Assembly (NCBI RefSeq): GCF_036417845.1 | Contig: NC_089981.1 | Span: 40,306,668 to 40,370,667, forward strand | Reading direction: 5' to 3' | DNA length: 64,000 bases | From: Apteryx mantelli | Taxonomy: Eukaryota; Chordata; Aves; Apterygiformes; Apterygidae | Made by a program: the position numbers and the translations under genes | Shown here: piece by piece, positions 24,197-35,300 of the stretch | Position numbering within the stretch: the first letter of the stretch is position 1 | How the letters are laid out: every line of letters begins with the position of its first letter | The notes under the pieces: generated by a model | What the model was told of the DNA's origin: nothing | The model's database searches: none | What the model saw: the letters and a program-made list of their open reading frames with translations, nothing else

Positions 24197-25462
24197 ATGA
24201 AGCGGGCGAGCCGGGCCGCGCCGGGCTCCCTGGCCGTGCTCGGGCTCTTGCTGCTGGGCTCCCTGCTGGGGCTCTGGACGGTGCTTCTGCAGCGGAAGGC
24301 GGCGGCGCAGCGGGCGCCGGAGCCGCCCGGCCGGCGGCCGCCCCCGAGGCCGTGGGGCTGGGGGCGCTCCCCGCCGGCGCCGGGCGAGTCCCGCGGCGGA
24401 CAGAAAACTTTCCGGGCGCTGCTGGCGGTGCCGGGCCGGGAGGAGCGGGCGGCCGAAGGGCGGACCCCTCCTCCCGGCCCGCCGCCGGCGGGAGCCGCCT
24501 CTCCGGTGCAGCGGGGCATCTTCTGGAGCCGGGAGCTGGAGGAGCAGGTGCCGTCGGGCTTCGCGGCGGAGGAGGCGGCGGCGTGGCTGTCGGCGGCCCG
24601 CGCCGCCCGCGTGGCCTCGCTGGAGCGGGGCGGCTGCGGGCGCAGCTCCAACCGGCTGGCGCGGCTGTCGGACGGGAGCCGCGCCTGCGTCCGCTACGGC
24701 ATCAACCCGGAGCAGATCCAGGGCGAGGCGCTCTCCTACCACCTGGCCGGGGTGCTGGGCATGCAGGAGCGCCTGCCGCCCATGGCGCTGTCCCTCGTGG
24801 AGGCCCGCGGGCGGCAGTGGGAGCCGGTGCGGGAGGAGCTGCGCGGCTCGCACTGGGCCGAGGGCGCCGTGGTCAGCCTCACCCGCTGGGTGGACAACCT
24901 CACCGACGTGGTGGCCCCCGCGCCCTGGGGCGCCGAGGCGGGCGCCGGCCGGCGGCTGCAGCCGCTCTCGGCGGGGGAGCTGGGCGCCCTGCCGCCCTCG
25001 CAGCTGGTGGAGCTGGTGCAGTGGAGCGACCTCATCCTCTTCGACTACCTGACGGCCAACTTCGACCGCCTGGTGAGCAACCTCTTCAGCCTGCAGTGGG
25101 ACCCGCGCGTCATGCGCCGCGCCACGAGCAACCTGCTCCGCGCCCCCGACGGCGGGCTCGTCTTCATGGACAACGAGGCGGGGCTGGTGCACGGCTACCG
25201 CCTCCTCGCCATGTGGGACCCCTACAACGAGCCGCTGCTCCGCTCCGTCTGCGTCTTCCGCGAGGGCACGGCGCAGCGCGTCGCCGAGCTCCACCGCCGC
25301 CGCAGCGCCGCCGCCGAGCTGCGCCGGCGCTACCGGGCGCGGGAGCCGCTCTGGGCGCGCCTCGGCTTCCTCTCCGAGCGGCAGGCGGAGCTGCTGCAGG
25401 CCCGCGTCGACTTCGTGCACCGCCACATCGCCCACTGCCGCGCCCAGGCCGCCGCGCTCTGA
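24197..25462 (+). CDS. FJX1: Four-jointed box kinase 1 (FJX1), complete, single exon
   Basis: The 421-residue protein is the vertebrate homologue of Drosophila Four-jointed, a Golgi type II membrane protein. The fly protein phosphorylates Ser/Thr in extracellular cadherin domains of Fat and Dachsous and tunes planar cell polarity and growth. Visible here are a short basic N-terminus, one hydrophobic anchor (about residues 11-31), a low-complexity Pro/Arg/Ala/Gly stem (about 35-105) and a conserved lumenal domain starting near GIFW (107). A kinase-like catalytic segment DYLTANFDR lies at 283-291 with candidate catalytic Asp290. The family DNE metal-binding motif is at 325-327. Asn234 sits in an NLT glycosylation sequon, and four lumenal Cys (147, 164, 352, 414) could form two disulfides. 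Length is close to the human protein (about 437). The start has A at -3 and precedes the anchor. The lack of introns is normal for this gene. Confidence 0.96.
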   Translation: MKRASRAAPGSLAVLGLLLLGSLLGLWTVLLQRKAAAQRAPEPPGRRPPPRPWGWGRSPPAPGESRGGQKTFRALLAVPGREERAAEGRTPPPGPPPAGAASPVQRGIFWSRELEEQVPSGFAAEEAAAWLSAARAARVASLERGGCGRSSNRLARLSDGSRACVRYGINPEQIQGEALSYHLAGVLGMQERLPPMALSLVEARGRQWEPVREELRGSHWAEGAVVSLTRWVDNLTDVVAPAPWGAEAGAGRRLQPLSAGELGALPPSQLVELVQWSDLILFDYLTANFDRLVSNLFSLQWDPRVMRRATSNLLRAPDGGLVFMDNEAGLVHGYRLLAMWDPYNEPLLRSVCVFREGTAQRVAELHRRRSAAAELRRRYRAREPLWARLGFLSERQAELLQARVDFVHRHIAHCRAQAAAL

Positions 25463-25530
25463 GGGGCCGCCGCGCACCGGCCCCCAGCCTGGCCCGGCCC
25501 GGCGAGCGGCCAGCTCGGGAGCGGCGCCGG

Positions 25531-25627
25531 CCGTTACGGAGCGGCCGTTGCGGGGGAGGGGAGGGGCAGACGCGCCCGTTGCGGGGGGGGGGGAGAAGTG
25601 CGCGCGACCGTTACGGAGCGGCCGTTG
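25531..25627 (+). repeat. Duplicated 20-nt element with five CCGTTR motifs
   Basis: A 20-nt word starting CCGTTACGGAGCGG occurs exactly at 25531-25550 and again at 25608-25627. A CCGTTGCGG half-copy lies between them near 25576. Together they give five CCGTTA/CCGTTG hexamers in 97 bp, all in one orientation. The reverse complement, YAACGG, fits the MYB recognition consensus YAACNG. The duplication is directly seen; transcription factor binding is inference. Confidence 0.7.
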
Positions 25628-25718
25628 GCGGTCGAGCCCGCGCGCGAAGGGCCGGCGCCGTCGCTGGGTGAGACGGCGGAGGGAGTAGCGGGAGCCGGCT
25701 GCCCGCCTTCATTTGCGG

Positions 25719-25770
25719 TTTTTTTTTTTTTTTTTTTTTGTTTTTCTTTTTTTTTTCCTTTTTTCTTTTC
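25719..25770 (+). repeat. Long T-rich pyrimidine tract
   Basis: There are 21 uninterrupted T residues, then T-rich sequence with a single G (25740) and scattered C. In an RNA it would be a strong candidate for PTB, TIA1 or HuR-type binding. It could also be a relic poly-A tail of an antisense insertion, but no element body adjoins it. Confidence 0.75.
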
Positions 25771-26019
25771 ACGTGGGGCGGCGTAGCTGGGCCCCGGGAC
25801 CAAGCTGTGAGGAGCTGGAGCCGCCTGCGCGCGCGCGCGCTCCCGGGCCGTGACCTGCGAGGGAACTGAATGTAGTTTGCAGAGTGCCTCTTCTAGGTAG
25901 CGACCGAAAGGCTCGGACCCCCGTACGCGGCCTTTGGTGCCTCAGAGTCGTCTAAATACTTTGGCCTCGGGGTCTGAGCCTGCTAGGTGGGGAGTGCTCC
26001 CGTTCTGGTTGGCCCCCGA

Positions 26020-26160
26020 GAGCAGACTTTTTCCTCATTGCATCTGTGAAGTGTGGATAACAACTGCCTACCTGCCTCCCAGGGCTTTTCTGAGGAGCCA
26101 TTAATTAAAGTTTGTCAAGATCTCTGAAGATGCAAAGTGCTGTCAGTATTATAGCCGTCT
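26020..26160 (+). repeat. L3/CR1-family 3' end relic
   Basis: The order of words matches the 3' end of ancient L3 (CR1 clade) LINEs: a TGTGAAGTGTGGATAACAAC block, then CCCAGGGCTTTTCTGAGG, then ATTAATTAAAGTTTGTCAAG, then GAAGATGCAAAGTGCTGTCA. The corresponding consensus order is TGTAAAATGGGGATAATAAT, CACAGGGGTGTTGTGAGG, ATTAATTAATGTTTGTAAAG, GATGAAAAGTGCTATA. It sits inside the candidate FJX1 3' UTR and includes an ATTAAA word near 26104. Identification is by eye. Confidence 0.6.
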
Positions 26161-26875
26161 TAGTTCCACACTGGGTCTCTGTTTCCAGAGTTTAAAAAAA
26201 AAAAACAAAAAACTGTATCTTAAGTATTTTCCTTAACTCTTGGTGCACTTGCCCACAGAAAGAGACCCTGTAGGAAAGCTACTTTCTTTATCTGGATTGG
26301 GGTCGACTACCTTTTCCTTCCAAAGGAGGCAGACAGATACATTTTTATATATTCTTCCTTTTGCAACAATTATTTAAAAATGAATATTGATATTCATAGA
26401 CCAAGAACTGATTGCACAATAGGGGAGCCCTTGACTGGTGAAACTGCCCTATTTATGAAGCTTGTTTCCTATTGATTTTCTTTAACCGGAGTGAACCTTT
26501 CTGCTGGTTGTTAAGTTTTGTCAATGAAAAGTGTATAGAAAGCCCATATTCCCGTAGTTCTTAGTCTTTGTTGTGGACACATCTGGTTAAACTGTTTTGA
26601 TTCTTAAGTGTTTGTAATCATCATCATTTGATTTGACCAGTAAAATAACTGACTAAGGGGTGACAGAAGAAAATCTCCCAGGTTTTAGAGATATTGCTAT
26701 GTACTAAGACTTTGACACGATAGTTAAAGTGGAGAAAAAACTGTTTCATGCACTTTACTTTGACTTTTTAATTTTTTTATAAAAAAAGACCTTTTTATTT
26801 TACAAAGTCTGCCTTTTATGTACATTATATATGTTCATAAGCTTTTCTGTAACATACTAAAGAAACTGATATTTC

Positions 26876-26881
26876 AGTAAA
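26876..26881 (+). terminator. FJX1: Candidate FJX1 polyadenylation signal (AGTAAA)
   Basis: AGTAAA is a known minor variant of the poly(A) hexamer. It is followed directly by GTGTGTTAATGTTTT, a GT/T-rich downstream-element-like sequence. No AATAAA occurs between the stop codon and this point. The resulting 3' UTR of about 1.4 kb is plausible. Alternatives are the ATTAAA near 26104 and the AATAAA at 28280. Confidence 0.35.
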
Positions 26882-26900
26882 GTGTGTTAATGTTTTACCT

Positions 26901-29099
26901 CCTTTGTCCTGGATATTTGCCTGAGCTTTGAAAGGGAAATGCACACATCTTCGGTGTTCCCTGATGAGTGATAGAGACCATTTTTTTCCAGCTTACTCCA
27001 CTGAACTGGATGAGGCTTTTCTCATTTCATCCTAAGCAAGAAGGACCATAATTAAGCCTTCAAACTCTGCTTTTCCTTCTGTCTTTTTCCTAACAATTGT
27101 GGCACTGAAATGGCAAAAGCTCTTCAAGTGGCTAAAGCAATATGACTGTTGTCTGCTTTAGCTAAACAGACTTTAGTCTATTTTTAAACTTTAAAATGAG
27201 CCACTTCTGACTAGCATTGAGGTAGATGGTGTGGGCTTAGCTGCACTCAGTCTCTTCAGGTGTTCAGATAGCGTACCAACCTGTTAATGCAAGTTACTTC
27301 AAGTGTTACTGTAAGAAAAACATCCTCAGAGGTGTCAGTCGCTTTCAATATGTATTATTTTGTACTGTTTCTCAGTCCTCTGTTTCCATTGTGTTTGTCT
27401 CTGCAATGGGGGGTTCAGGCAGAACTGAAGAACAGGGAAGTTTTCCAGTCTTGTTAAAGTACTTTTAACAAGAGCTTTGTTCTAGGTGTGGCAGGGTGTA
27501 CAAAATGAAGTATTTGTATCTCTTGTTTGCTTTTTGAACATGTACCAGTATTCATAGAAGAGGTAATCGTATGGCTCAAAATACAGCCAAATTAGGGACA
27601 GACAAAAGGACAAAACAATCCTCTTTAAGCCCCAGATGCAAGTATGTATCCTGCTATATCAAACAGCAGCATAATCTCTTCTACACCTGGGCAGGCACTT
27701 CTCTTGATGAAGGCAATGGTGTGCTCAGTGGATGCTAGGCAAGTAGGTGCTTTTCTCAGTATGTCAGGCACTAACCTTCCCCCAGACTTTGAGTGCTGTG
27801 CACTCATATGTACTGGCAGGAGATCTCTGGTCTGTTAATATTCATTTATTTAGATTAAACTTCACAAATGGATAATTTTCTCCAGCAGTTAGGGTGGGGG
27901 TTCTTTTTTCTTTTTTCTTGGTAGGACAAGATGACAGTTCTACAAGCAACTTAAAATTAATGGTCAGTTGGTTACCTATATTAGATATTCCAAGTGTGTA
28001 CATGTATTTATTTTAAAATGTTACAACAGCCTCCAAGACTAGCTTTCATTCAATTGCTTAATTGACAAGGCTCTTTACTGAACTTGTATTTATAGTTCAC
28101 AGCATTTATCTCTCCGAACAATGCACAGAATCCCATGTGACATTCCTCTGCCATTTAAATGATAATACACAATTTAACTATGTAATTCTTAATTCTTCTT
28201 TAGTGCTGTTTGTCAGCATTACTTTCTAACTCAGATGCAGAAGGTCTGTCGCATTCACCTAATGAAAATACATTTAAATAATAAATTGCTGGCATAAATT
28301 TTAAACCACCATGAAGAGCAAACCACTGTGCCACAAGCATCTAAGGTTTCATTTTGGTTTAAATGTTTCGGTAGGTATCAGCACAACTGTGGTTTTGATG
28401 GCTAATGGGCAATAAATCTCTTTTGCAAAGTCTTTAAAGCCAGACCCTAGGTAATTACACCTTTCAAGAAGAAACACAGTTTTCTATTTGATGATTGGTA
28501 ACTACCTCAAGTTATATATAGGTTGTGTGTTCAAAAATGGCATAGTTAGGTTAATGAAACTAGAGATTTTGTGTTAGAGAATCTGTGTGCTACTGTTTGT
28601 AAGTAAGTGTGCTTATTCAAAGAGGATGTAGAAAACTAGCTTGATTGGATTGTGATACTTTTCTGTGAAACTTGCTGCATTTTATTCTTCTGGTGCAGAT
28701 CATCTGCTTCTGTGCTAGAGAAAGCTTTGAATTACCATCACATTAAGGAAGACTAACTTTCTCTCTTCTGTGTGATTTCTTTAAGGCAAACAGTGCCTTG
28801 TAAATTCTTGGTCTGGTACATTCTTTGCATGCCTTTTTAGCTTTATGTGCTGTCTGATGTTTGACTATCTTTCAGCAGAACAAAGGCATGAAATTCTATA
28901 AAACTTTCTTTTGTATGATAATCTCATTTGTACCAGTCTAATGCTGCTTTCTTCCAGTGAGGTTTCTTTTGACTTGGAGTAATAGGAAAGGCAAATCAGA
29001 CCATTGCTTATTTGAGGACTAGAAGACTTTAATACCTGGAAGGTTTAAGTAGAAATTAATCTGTGATAGGAGGAGTTATCAGTTCCCTTTGTGCATTGC
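26901..29099. other. Non-coding, possible extended FJX1 3' UTR
   Basis: AT-rich, non-repetitive sequence with no exon-like frame. AATAAA words at 28280-28285 and 28411-28416 would allow a longer FJX1 3' UTR isoform of about 2.8-3 kb. No gene is recognised. Confidence 0.4.
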
Positions 29100-29310
29100 T
29101 GGCAGCTGAGCAGTAGTATACCTGAAGTTAAAGGAATCAAGCTGTATAACTTTTACGAGAATCAGGCTGTAGGGTTTTAGGCCTCACTTCAGCAGAGCAA
29201 TTAAGGTCGCACTTAACTTCCCACCGCTGCTCACTCAGGGGCTTTCAGTTGAGTATGGGCTTACGTGCTCACTGCACTGGGGCCTTAATGGGATGTGGGT
29301 TGTTGCACTG
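29100..29310. repeat. Degraded ancient amniote repeat
   Basis: Words such as GAGAATCAGGCTGTAGGG, GCACTTAACTTCCC, GAGTATGGGCTTACGTGCTC and CACTGGGGCCTTAA resemble a widespread old repeat of turtles, crocodilians and birds, which carries GCTTAACTTTAAGCA-, TGAAGTCAATGGG- and GGATCGGGGCC-type words. The match is partial and edges are uncertain. A short related-looking CACTGAAGTCAATGGACAC word lies near 30440. Confidence 0.4.
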
Positions 29311-32300
29311 AACAGAGAAGAGGCTGGGTGGGGGTTGCAGCACGCTGGCTATCCTGGATCCAGGGCAGAGTTTTGTGTTTTTCAGCTCTGTGGAGACTCA
29401 TGTGCTTAACTGATAACACTAGCTTTAGAAAAGAAAATCTCTAGAGGATTTTGTAATGTGAATGCACTTCATTAAGTCCCATATTTCAGCATGTTTCCTC
29501 CCCAATTTTTCCTTTTATTGGAATCTAAGGGATGGGGGGGGGAGGGGGTTGTTACTACTCACAGCTTGATTTCATTGTCACTGAGACATTATGTCCAACT
29601 CGTACTAGTGTGAAAAGAGGGCTGAGTTCAAGGTTTCTGAGACCTACATAAAGGGTGTCAAAAATGTGGTTGCGTGGGGAGTGAGTTACTGCTGAATCTT
29701 TGGGGTGTGACGAACAGCAGAGGCTCTGTGAATTCAGTAGGCTTTCCACTTACCGAACAAAGCAAGACTGGCCTTTGCAGGACAAAGATCCCCTGCTTTT
29801 GTTTGTCTGTGTCTCAAGTAATTTCAAATCTGGATTTATTTGCATTGTGGATTTCCCTCACCATTGGCAAGTTCTTTCCAGGGCCGGAATTCCCTGGCCT
29901 CACACACAAAAGCTGCTGCCCCAGGCAGAGAGCAGAGTTCATTGCTGATGCCCTGCTTCACTGGCCAGCTGAGGTCAGGTCAATCTGTTTAAAGATTCTG
30001 GAAATAACTGAGAGCCAGTGGAAGAATGTAAAAATAAAGTTAGTTACACTTTGATTTACTTGGCTTACAGCATGCCTTTAATATCATCAGCAGAGTTTTT
30101 GTGGTTTGATTTTCCTTTGAAGTTTGGTGCATTTTTTTTTTAATGTTAATAATACTCAGAATTTTCTCACTGACATACTAGGTGGTCCAGGACTAGCTTG
30201 GATGTGAGATCATATTAAAACTTAATCCCATTTTGCATGTTATTACTACTTTGCAACCACAGCATAAAATTTAATCAGTCCTTCAGAGCAGCGCTCCCTG
30301 GATTGCATGCTGCAAAGCTCTCGCACCACCAGGCCAGGCTGCGCAGTAACAGCGCCTGCCGGGGCCCGCATGGCTCCCGCGACTGTCGATGGCCTGGAAA
30401 ACCTTTCACCTCGCCCTCTCGGGTGCTAATGTGGCTCACCACTGAAGTCAATGGACACAGCTCTGAGCAGAGGTTATTTCAAAGGATAGTGACTTGCATC
30501 CACAAATAATATTTCATTGTGAATCAACTGGCATTTTAACAAACTTTATCAGTCACGCCTTCAGGAATCGTTTAACCTAACTTGTTGTACTTTGCACACA
30601 GGCCAGGCATGAAGGGGAAACAGCTACCATGTTACACCTGTAATTTCTCAACCCTTTTGCGGGCTGTGGCTTTCTGTCACCCGACCTGGGCAGAGGCGCA
30701 GCGTGAGCTCACCAGAACAAAGTAGGGCAGCAGCATCCACAGATAACTGCTTCCATGTTTGCTCACTAGTATTTCACAGTACTTCAGTACTGCTTACCTG
30801 TGTGTCCTGTAGGGTCTACCTGAGCAAATATCTTCCTCTTCTCCTCACTTAAAGTCAGATATACAACCTCTGCTGCCCCTCTGTGTCATCAAGATTTCAC
30901 ATGCCTGTGTCAGACTCCTGACAGTCCACAATGGTGGTTTGGAAGGTTCCTGCACAGCTTCTGGACTTCTCAGTCCCTTCAGGAGGAGCACATGTGCAGG
31001 CCTGCTTGAATCAGAGCCACGACTGTGCACAGGTGTGAAAGGAGCTGTGCAAACAAAGAAGGAGAATTAGTACAGCTGAAACCAAGCCAGCAACGTGCTA
31101 AAGGAAAAGAGCTCTGGCTGGATTATCAGAGGATGAAAGACAACAATAAGCAATGAAGAGGGGCAATGCTGTTATCAGACTGTATGTTTCTGAGTGATCC
31201 TGCTATTCAACTGCTTCTTTTTGTGTTTTTTGTTGGTGGCACTCTGACTGTTTCTACAAGGAAGCAAACCTATGGGAAGACCGGTTGTGCAAAATGCAGA
31301 TATCACTGACTCAGGGAAAACAGAGCAGACATCCTGAAAACCCAGGAGCCTCCAGTTCCCATCCCAGGGAGGGAAATGCAGGCAGGAAGATTTCATGTCA
31401 GATACAAGCACAGCACCAGCTGGGAAGAGTAAGTTACAGTATACTGTAATACAATTATACAGGCATATTTAAATTGCACAGTTATTGGTACTGCCAGGAT
31501 ATTCTTATGCTTGTCTAAGCTCTGCCTACCACCTCTACATAGTGCAAGATGGTAACAATCCAGGCTTTTTTCCCCAGTGATTATGTATACATGCAACCAA
31601 GCCTCAGCTTTGCTAGATTGTACCATGCATCCATCAAGGCTGGTGTCTTTTTTTTCTTTCCTGCTTGGCTGATTCCTCTAGCCCAGCCAAAATGAAAGTA
31701 CTGTGCATATTAACAAGGAAAACCAGTTGAAGGAATGCCACGTTAACTGTAGTAGTTAAAGTAACAGATACTTTAGAGAGAGAGGGAAAAAAGCCCGCTG
31801 AATAACTCTTTGCTTACACAGTTTTGTCACTGCCCTCAGTGATAAGCCAGCGCAAGGTATTCTGAAAGAAATAGTCAATTGCATGGAAGTTTGTAAAAAG
31901 GAATAGATTGTAAAGCATGGAAAAGCAAGTGAATCCCATCCAATATATATCTGTGGCAAAGGACTTGAGAGATGTCTTTAAAGAACTCATCCACAGCCCA
32001 GTGTGGACAAGAGATATGCAGGAATGGGAGGAAAAGTGCTATAGAGAGACAGTTAAATCCTTAGAGAAACTGGGAATGGTAAACAGCAAACATCCTTTGA
32101 GGCAATCATACGGGTTCATAGCTTGCTAATCTCTCACAGCCCTATTTCTCCACCTTCCATGACAGTTTTACTGCAACAAGTTCTGGAATAGGTCTTTTTC
32201 TAGACAGTTTGTGCCGAGCAACAAAATAAAATGGACATGCAGGGCAGCCCTCAGCTCTGGAGCACAAGGGACTGGCCATTTTGCAGGGCTGACCAAAGAA

Positions 32301-35300
32301 AACTTGAAATCTTGAAAGCCCAGCCTTGTTTTCAAAAGTTATCAGTAAATGTTTGTATGTTTAATGGATTTCACTTTGCATAATATTAGGTATAGCCAAT
32401 AACTTTTTACTGCCCTCAGTATTTAATTCAACATATTTGATATTATTTACCAAAAATCATAGAAAATGTCTTTACTTCCCTAGTTTTGAGTTGTGAGCAG
32501 TTCATTAAAAAAGCTCACTTTCAGTATCATAAAATTGGCGTATAACATTTAATGTCCAAATACATAATAGTCCATGGTTTCCCAAACTATTTGGAGTGGC
32601 TGATACTGCGAGCCTTGAGGCACTCTCAAAGGTCATCGCTGTAGCTACGCAGCGCTGAGCAATTCACAGAGGGTTTCAGCTCAGTATGGTTTCACAAGTG
32701 GGCTGCAGAGCAGGCTGGCAGCCAGGTCCTCGTGGGCTGGTGTTACAGGGCGCTAGCAGAGCCTGCCTGCTGGCGATGGCTGCTCCTGATGCTCTCGGGT
32801 ATCCTCCAAAACACGTGCAAGAGTTAAAATTACTGTTTGTCTGTATGGAGTGAGTTGCAATTGCTTTCCTCTTTTAATTGAAACATAGCTAAAGAGTTTT
32901 GTTCCCAAAGATGTCTTGCTTTACTAAAAGGCAAAGACATCTGTTAAAGTGTCCCCATGCGCACACAACCCCTCCCTTCAACTCCCCCATCCGCCAAAAG
33001 CCTTTTCACTTCATGGCTGAGATCTCACAAATTCCCTCGCAGTGAAGACAGACAGCCATTTACCTAAAGTGGCATTAACACACTAATGCAGCACGTAATG
33101 AGGTAAGGACTGAATACATTTTATACCAGTATCTCAAATAAGAGCACAAAAGAAGGGTGGTTTATTTCTGCCTATCCGTAAATTTTAGTCAGAGGAGTCA
33201 TAATTTTTTAATGTGCCTGTCTTGCTAGCTTCCTTTTTGTGTTCTGCTGTGGGGGAAAGTGCATTAATAAACTATGGTTTAAAGCTGCCATTGTGACTTT
33301 TCTTTTCTTTTTTTCCTGTGTATGATTTCTTGGAGAGGAACTAGGATCTGTTCCCTCTAGTTATTTGTTTAAGTGACTGCAGTTAGTTGATTTCCTTTGG
33401 TTTAGCTAGGTCACCTTCATAATCCCCAAAGCTGTCAATGCCACTTAATGTTTTCAGACTAAGGAAAGGTGATTATTTCCTTTGTCTTGTTAAGAATATA
33501 TGGGATTTGCTCATCTGGCAAAGTGTTCTATTTCTTTTCTTTAAACTCAGTGCAGTGCAAAATCAGGTGACATACATTATGGATGAGCCTGGATGCAAGG
33601 ATCTGGAAGATATTAATGGTATTATTTCGTTTCACACCAGCTACACAGCAAGGCAACTGCTCAGTGGAGATATTTCTAATTTTATAGCCACCAGAGATCA
33701 AAACCAGGCCCTCTGTTTGTGATTTGTGGGATAAAAGTAACAGGCTAAATACTTCTCTGATTTACAGCCCTGCAGGGGTAAAGGCATGAATTTGTCTGCA
33801 ATTTGGATGCAAAAGCTGATGATGAGTATATCCATGATGAGTATTATTTATGATATGGTTTTATCCTACTTGCTTTTAGAATTGACAAGGGAGACTGACA
33901 GCTGTGGCTAGCAGACTGCCAGGAGCCCAGCTAAACGGAGACTGCTGTAAGAATCAGGACTATAGGACATCTTATGAGCTCCTCTATCAAGGAATATTTC
34001 AGACTGTGCCAAAAATGAGGCAATCATCTCCAGGCTCATAAAAACAATTACCTGTGTAGAATTTTATCAAAAGTAGCTGCAAAGAAGAAAAAATGTTCAA
34101 ACAGGGAATGTCACACTGAGTCCAGTTATATTACTTTCAAGGCTCATTAAAGAGGTTGGTAGGTCGCATTGAGTCATTCCCTTCCCAGAAACACGGTACA
34201 GCGTGGAGGGGGACAGAAGCGGCCCGGGGACTTGCACAGCTCATTACGTGGGATGCTGCCCAGCAACAAACAGGGGATCCTGAAATCACTAATGAAAGAG
34301 CCCACTGCAGTCATTTATCCCTCCATCCAAGCCAGTTCGGTGGAGGATCTCTTTGCTCAGTGTGTATTTTGCAGGATTTCGCCCAGACTAACCTTAAGTG
34401 ACTCACAGAACCAGGATTTCTACCTATTTTCTTGGAGACTATTCTACATTCTCACAGGCCTTACAAATCGTGCTTTTCCTTGTGATATTTAAGCTATGTT
34501 TTTGTTTTTAAGAAGTGTCCTTTGGAGGAAGATAAAATGTTCTTAAACAGGAAGGACTTTCAAAGTGTTGATAAAGTGAGAAGGAGAAGGGTCATCTTAG
34601 CTGACATGAAATCCTCAAGATGAAAGTGAGCTGTGCTAATGTGGGATATTACTATCTCAGATGATAACTAGGGAGAATAGTTTCTCGTTGTATTCACGTG
34701 TAGGAACGGCAAACCTGAGAGACTTGACAGGTGTGATAAGGCTGAGGGCTTCCATTAGGGCTGTTAACAAGGCTCTTCAAGCGACTGTCAGCCATAGAAC
34801 AAAGGAAGTCACTGATGACTGACAGTTGTCTTACCACTTTGTGATTTATTACGGAGCTGATGAAACGTCAAACTTTCTAAAGACAGGTAGTTGGAGCTGA
34901 TACAGAAAGGTTACACAGATGATCCTGGGCTGAGTCGCGTGTTTTTCTTCAAAAAACAAACAAACAACTTCCCTTGTTTCTAATAATGCTTCAGATGATT
35001 AGAAGTAAATTATAAATGTAATTTACTTGTCAGTATCCCGTCTGATAGTTATTTTACTTGCTGTATTTAGTTCATCTTAGTCAAAGCAAACGAATGAGGC
35101 ACTTTGTGCTAATAGTCTCCAAACAGTTTCATTTTCTAGACCTCTTTTACACAAGCAGGACACTGTAGAAGCTGTACTGTAGACGCTACAGTTGGTATTC
35201 CTTGAAATTAAACTATTCCCATTAAAATAAAAATCATTAAAATTATCTCTTGATATATTTCGTGAAAGACTATTTAGGGTGGCTTTTCTATGAATCTTAA

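Larger units (their letters stand above)
23570..25865. promoter_or_regulatory. Main FJX1 CpG island
   Basis: About 2.3 kb of continuous, very CpG-dense sequence covers the promoter, 5' UTR, whole CDS and first part of the 3' UTR of FJX1. This organisation is expected for an intronless developmental gene with a CpG-island promoter. The same composition suppresses stop codons in all frames and produces very long spurious open frames, including a 689-codon antisense one at 23408-25477. Confidence 0.85.
25463..26900 (+). other. FJX1: Candidate FJX1 3' UTR
   Basis: Sequence after the stop runs from GC-rich (to about 25865) into AU-rich 3'-UTR-like sequence. It contains a direct repeat with MYB-like motifs (25531-25627), a long pyrimidine tract (25719-25770), a (GC)7 run (25827-25840), an L3/CR1-like relic and AU-rich stretches near 26760-26850. 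The end is set by a candidate AGTAAA signal with GT-rich sequence after it. No transcript evidence is available. Confidence 0.5.

Noticed and set aside
23408..25477. 689-codon antisense open frame across FJX1
   Set aside because: It is the stop-poor complement of a very GC-rich coding sequence. It is low-complexity Arg/Ala/Gly/Pro, has no domain, and runs over the promoter as well as the CDS.
23977..25671. 564-codon plus-strand frame overlapping FJX1 in another frame
   Set aside because: It begins at a GTG codon, not an ATG. It is Gly/Ala/Arg-rich, lacks any motif, and is a shadow of the GC-rich FJX1 coding frame.
26772..26787. T7-AT-A7 palindrome in the FJX1 3' UTR
   Set aside because: It arises from AT-rich low complexity and gives only weak A:U pairing.
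31434..31449. Perfect palindrome TTACAGTATACTGTAA
   Set aside because: About one 16-nt perfect palindrome is expected by chance in a window this size, and no known motif or context supports it.
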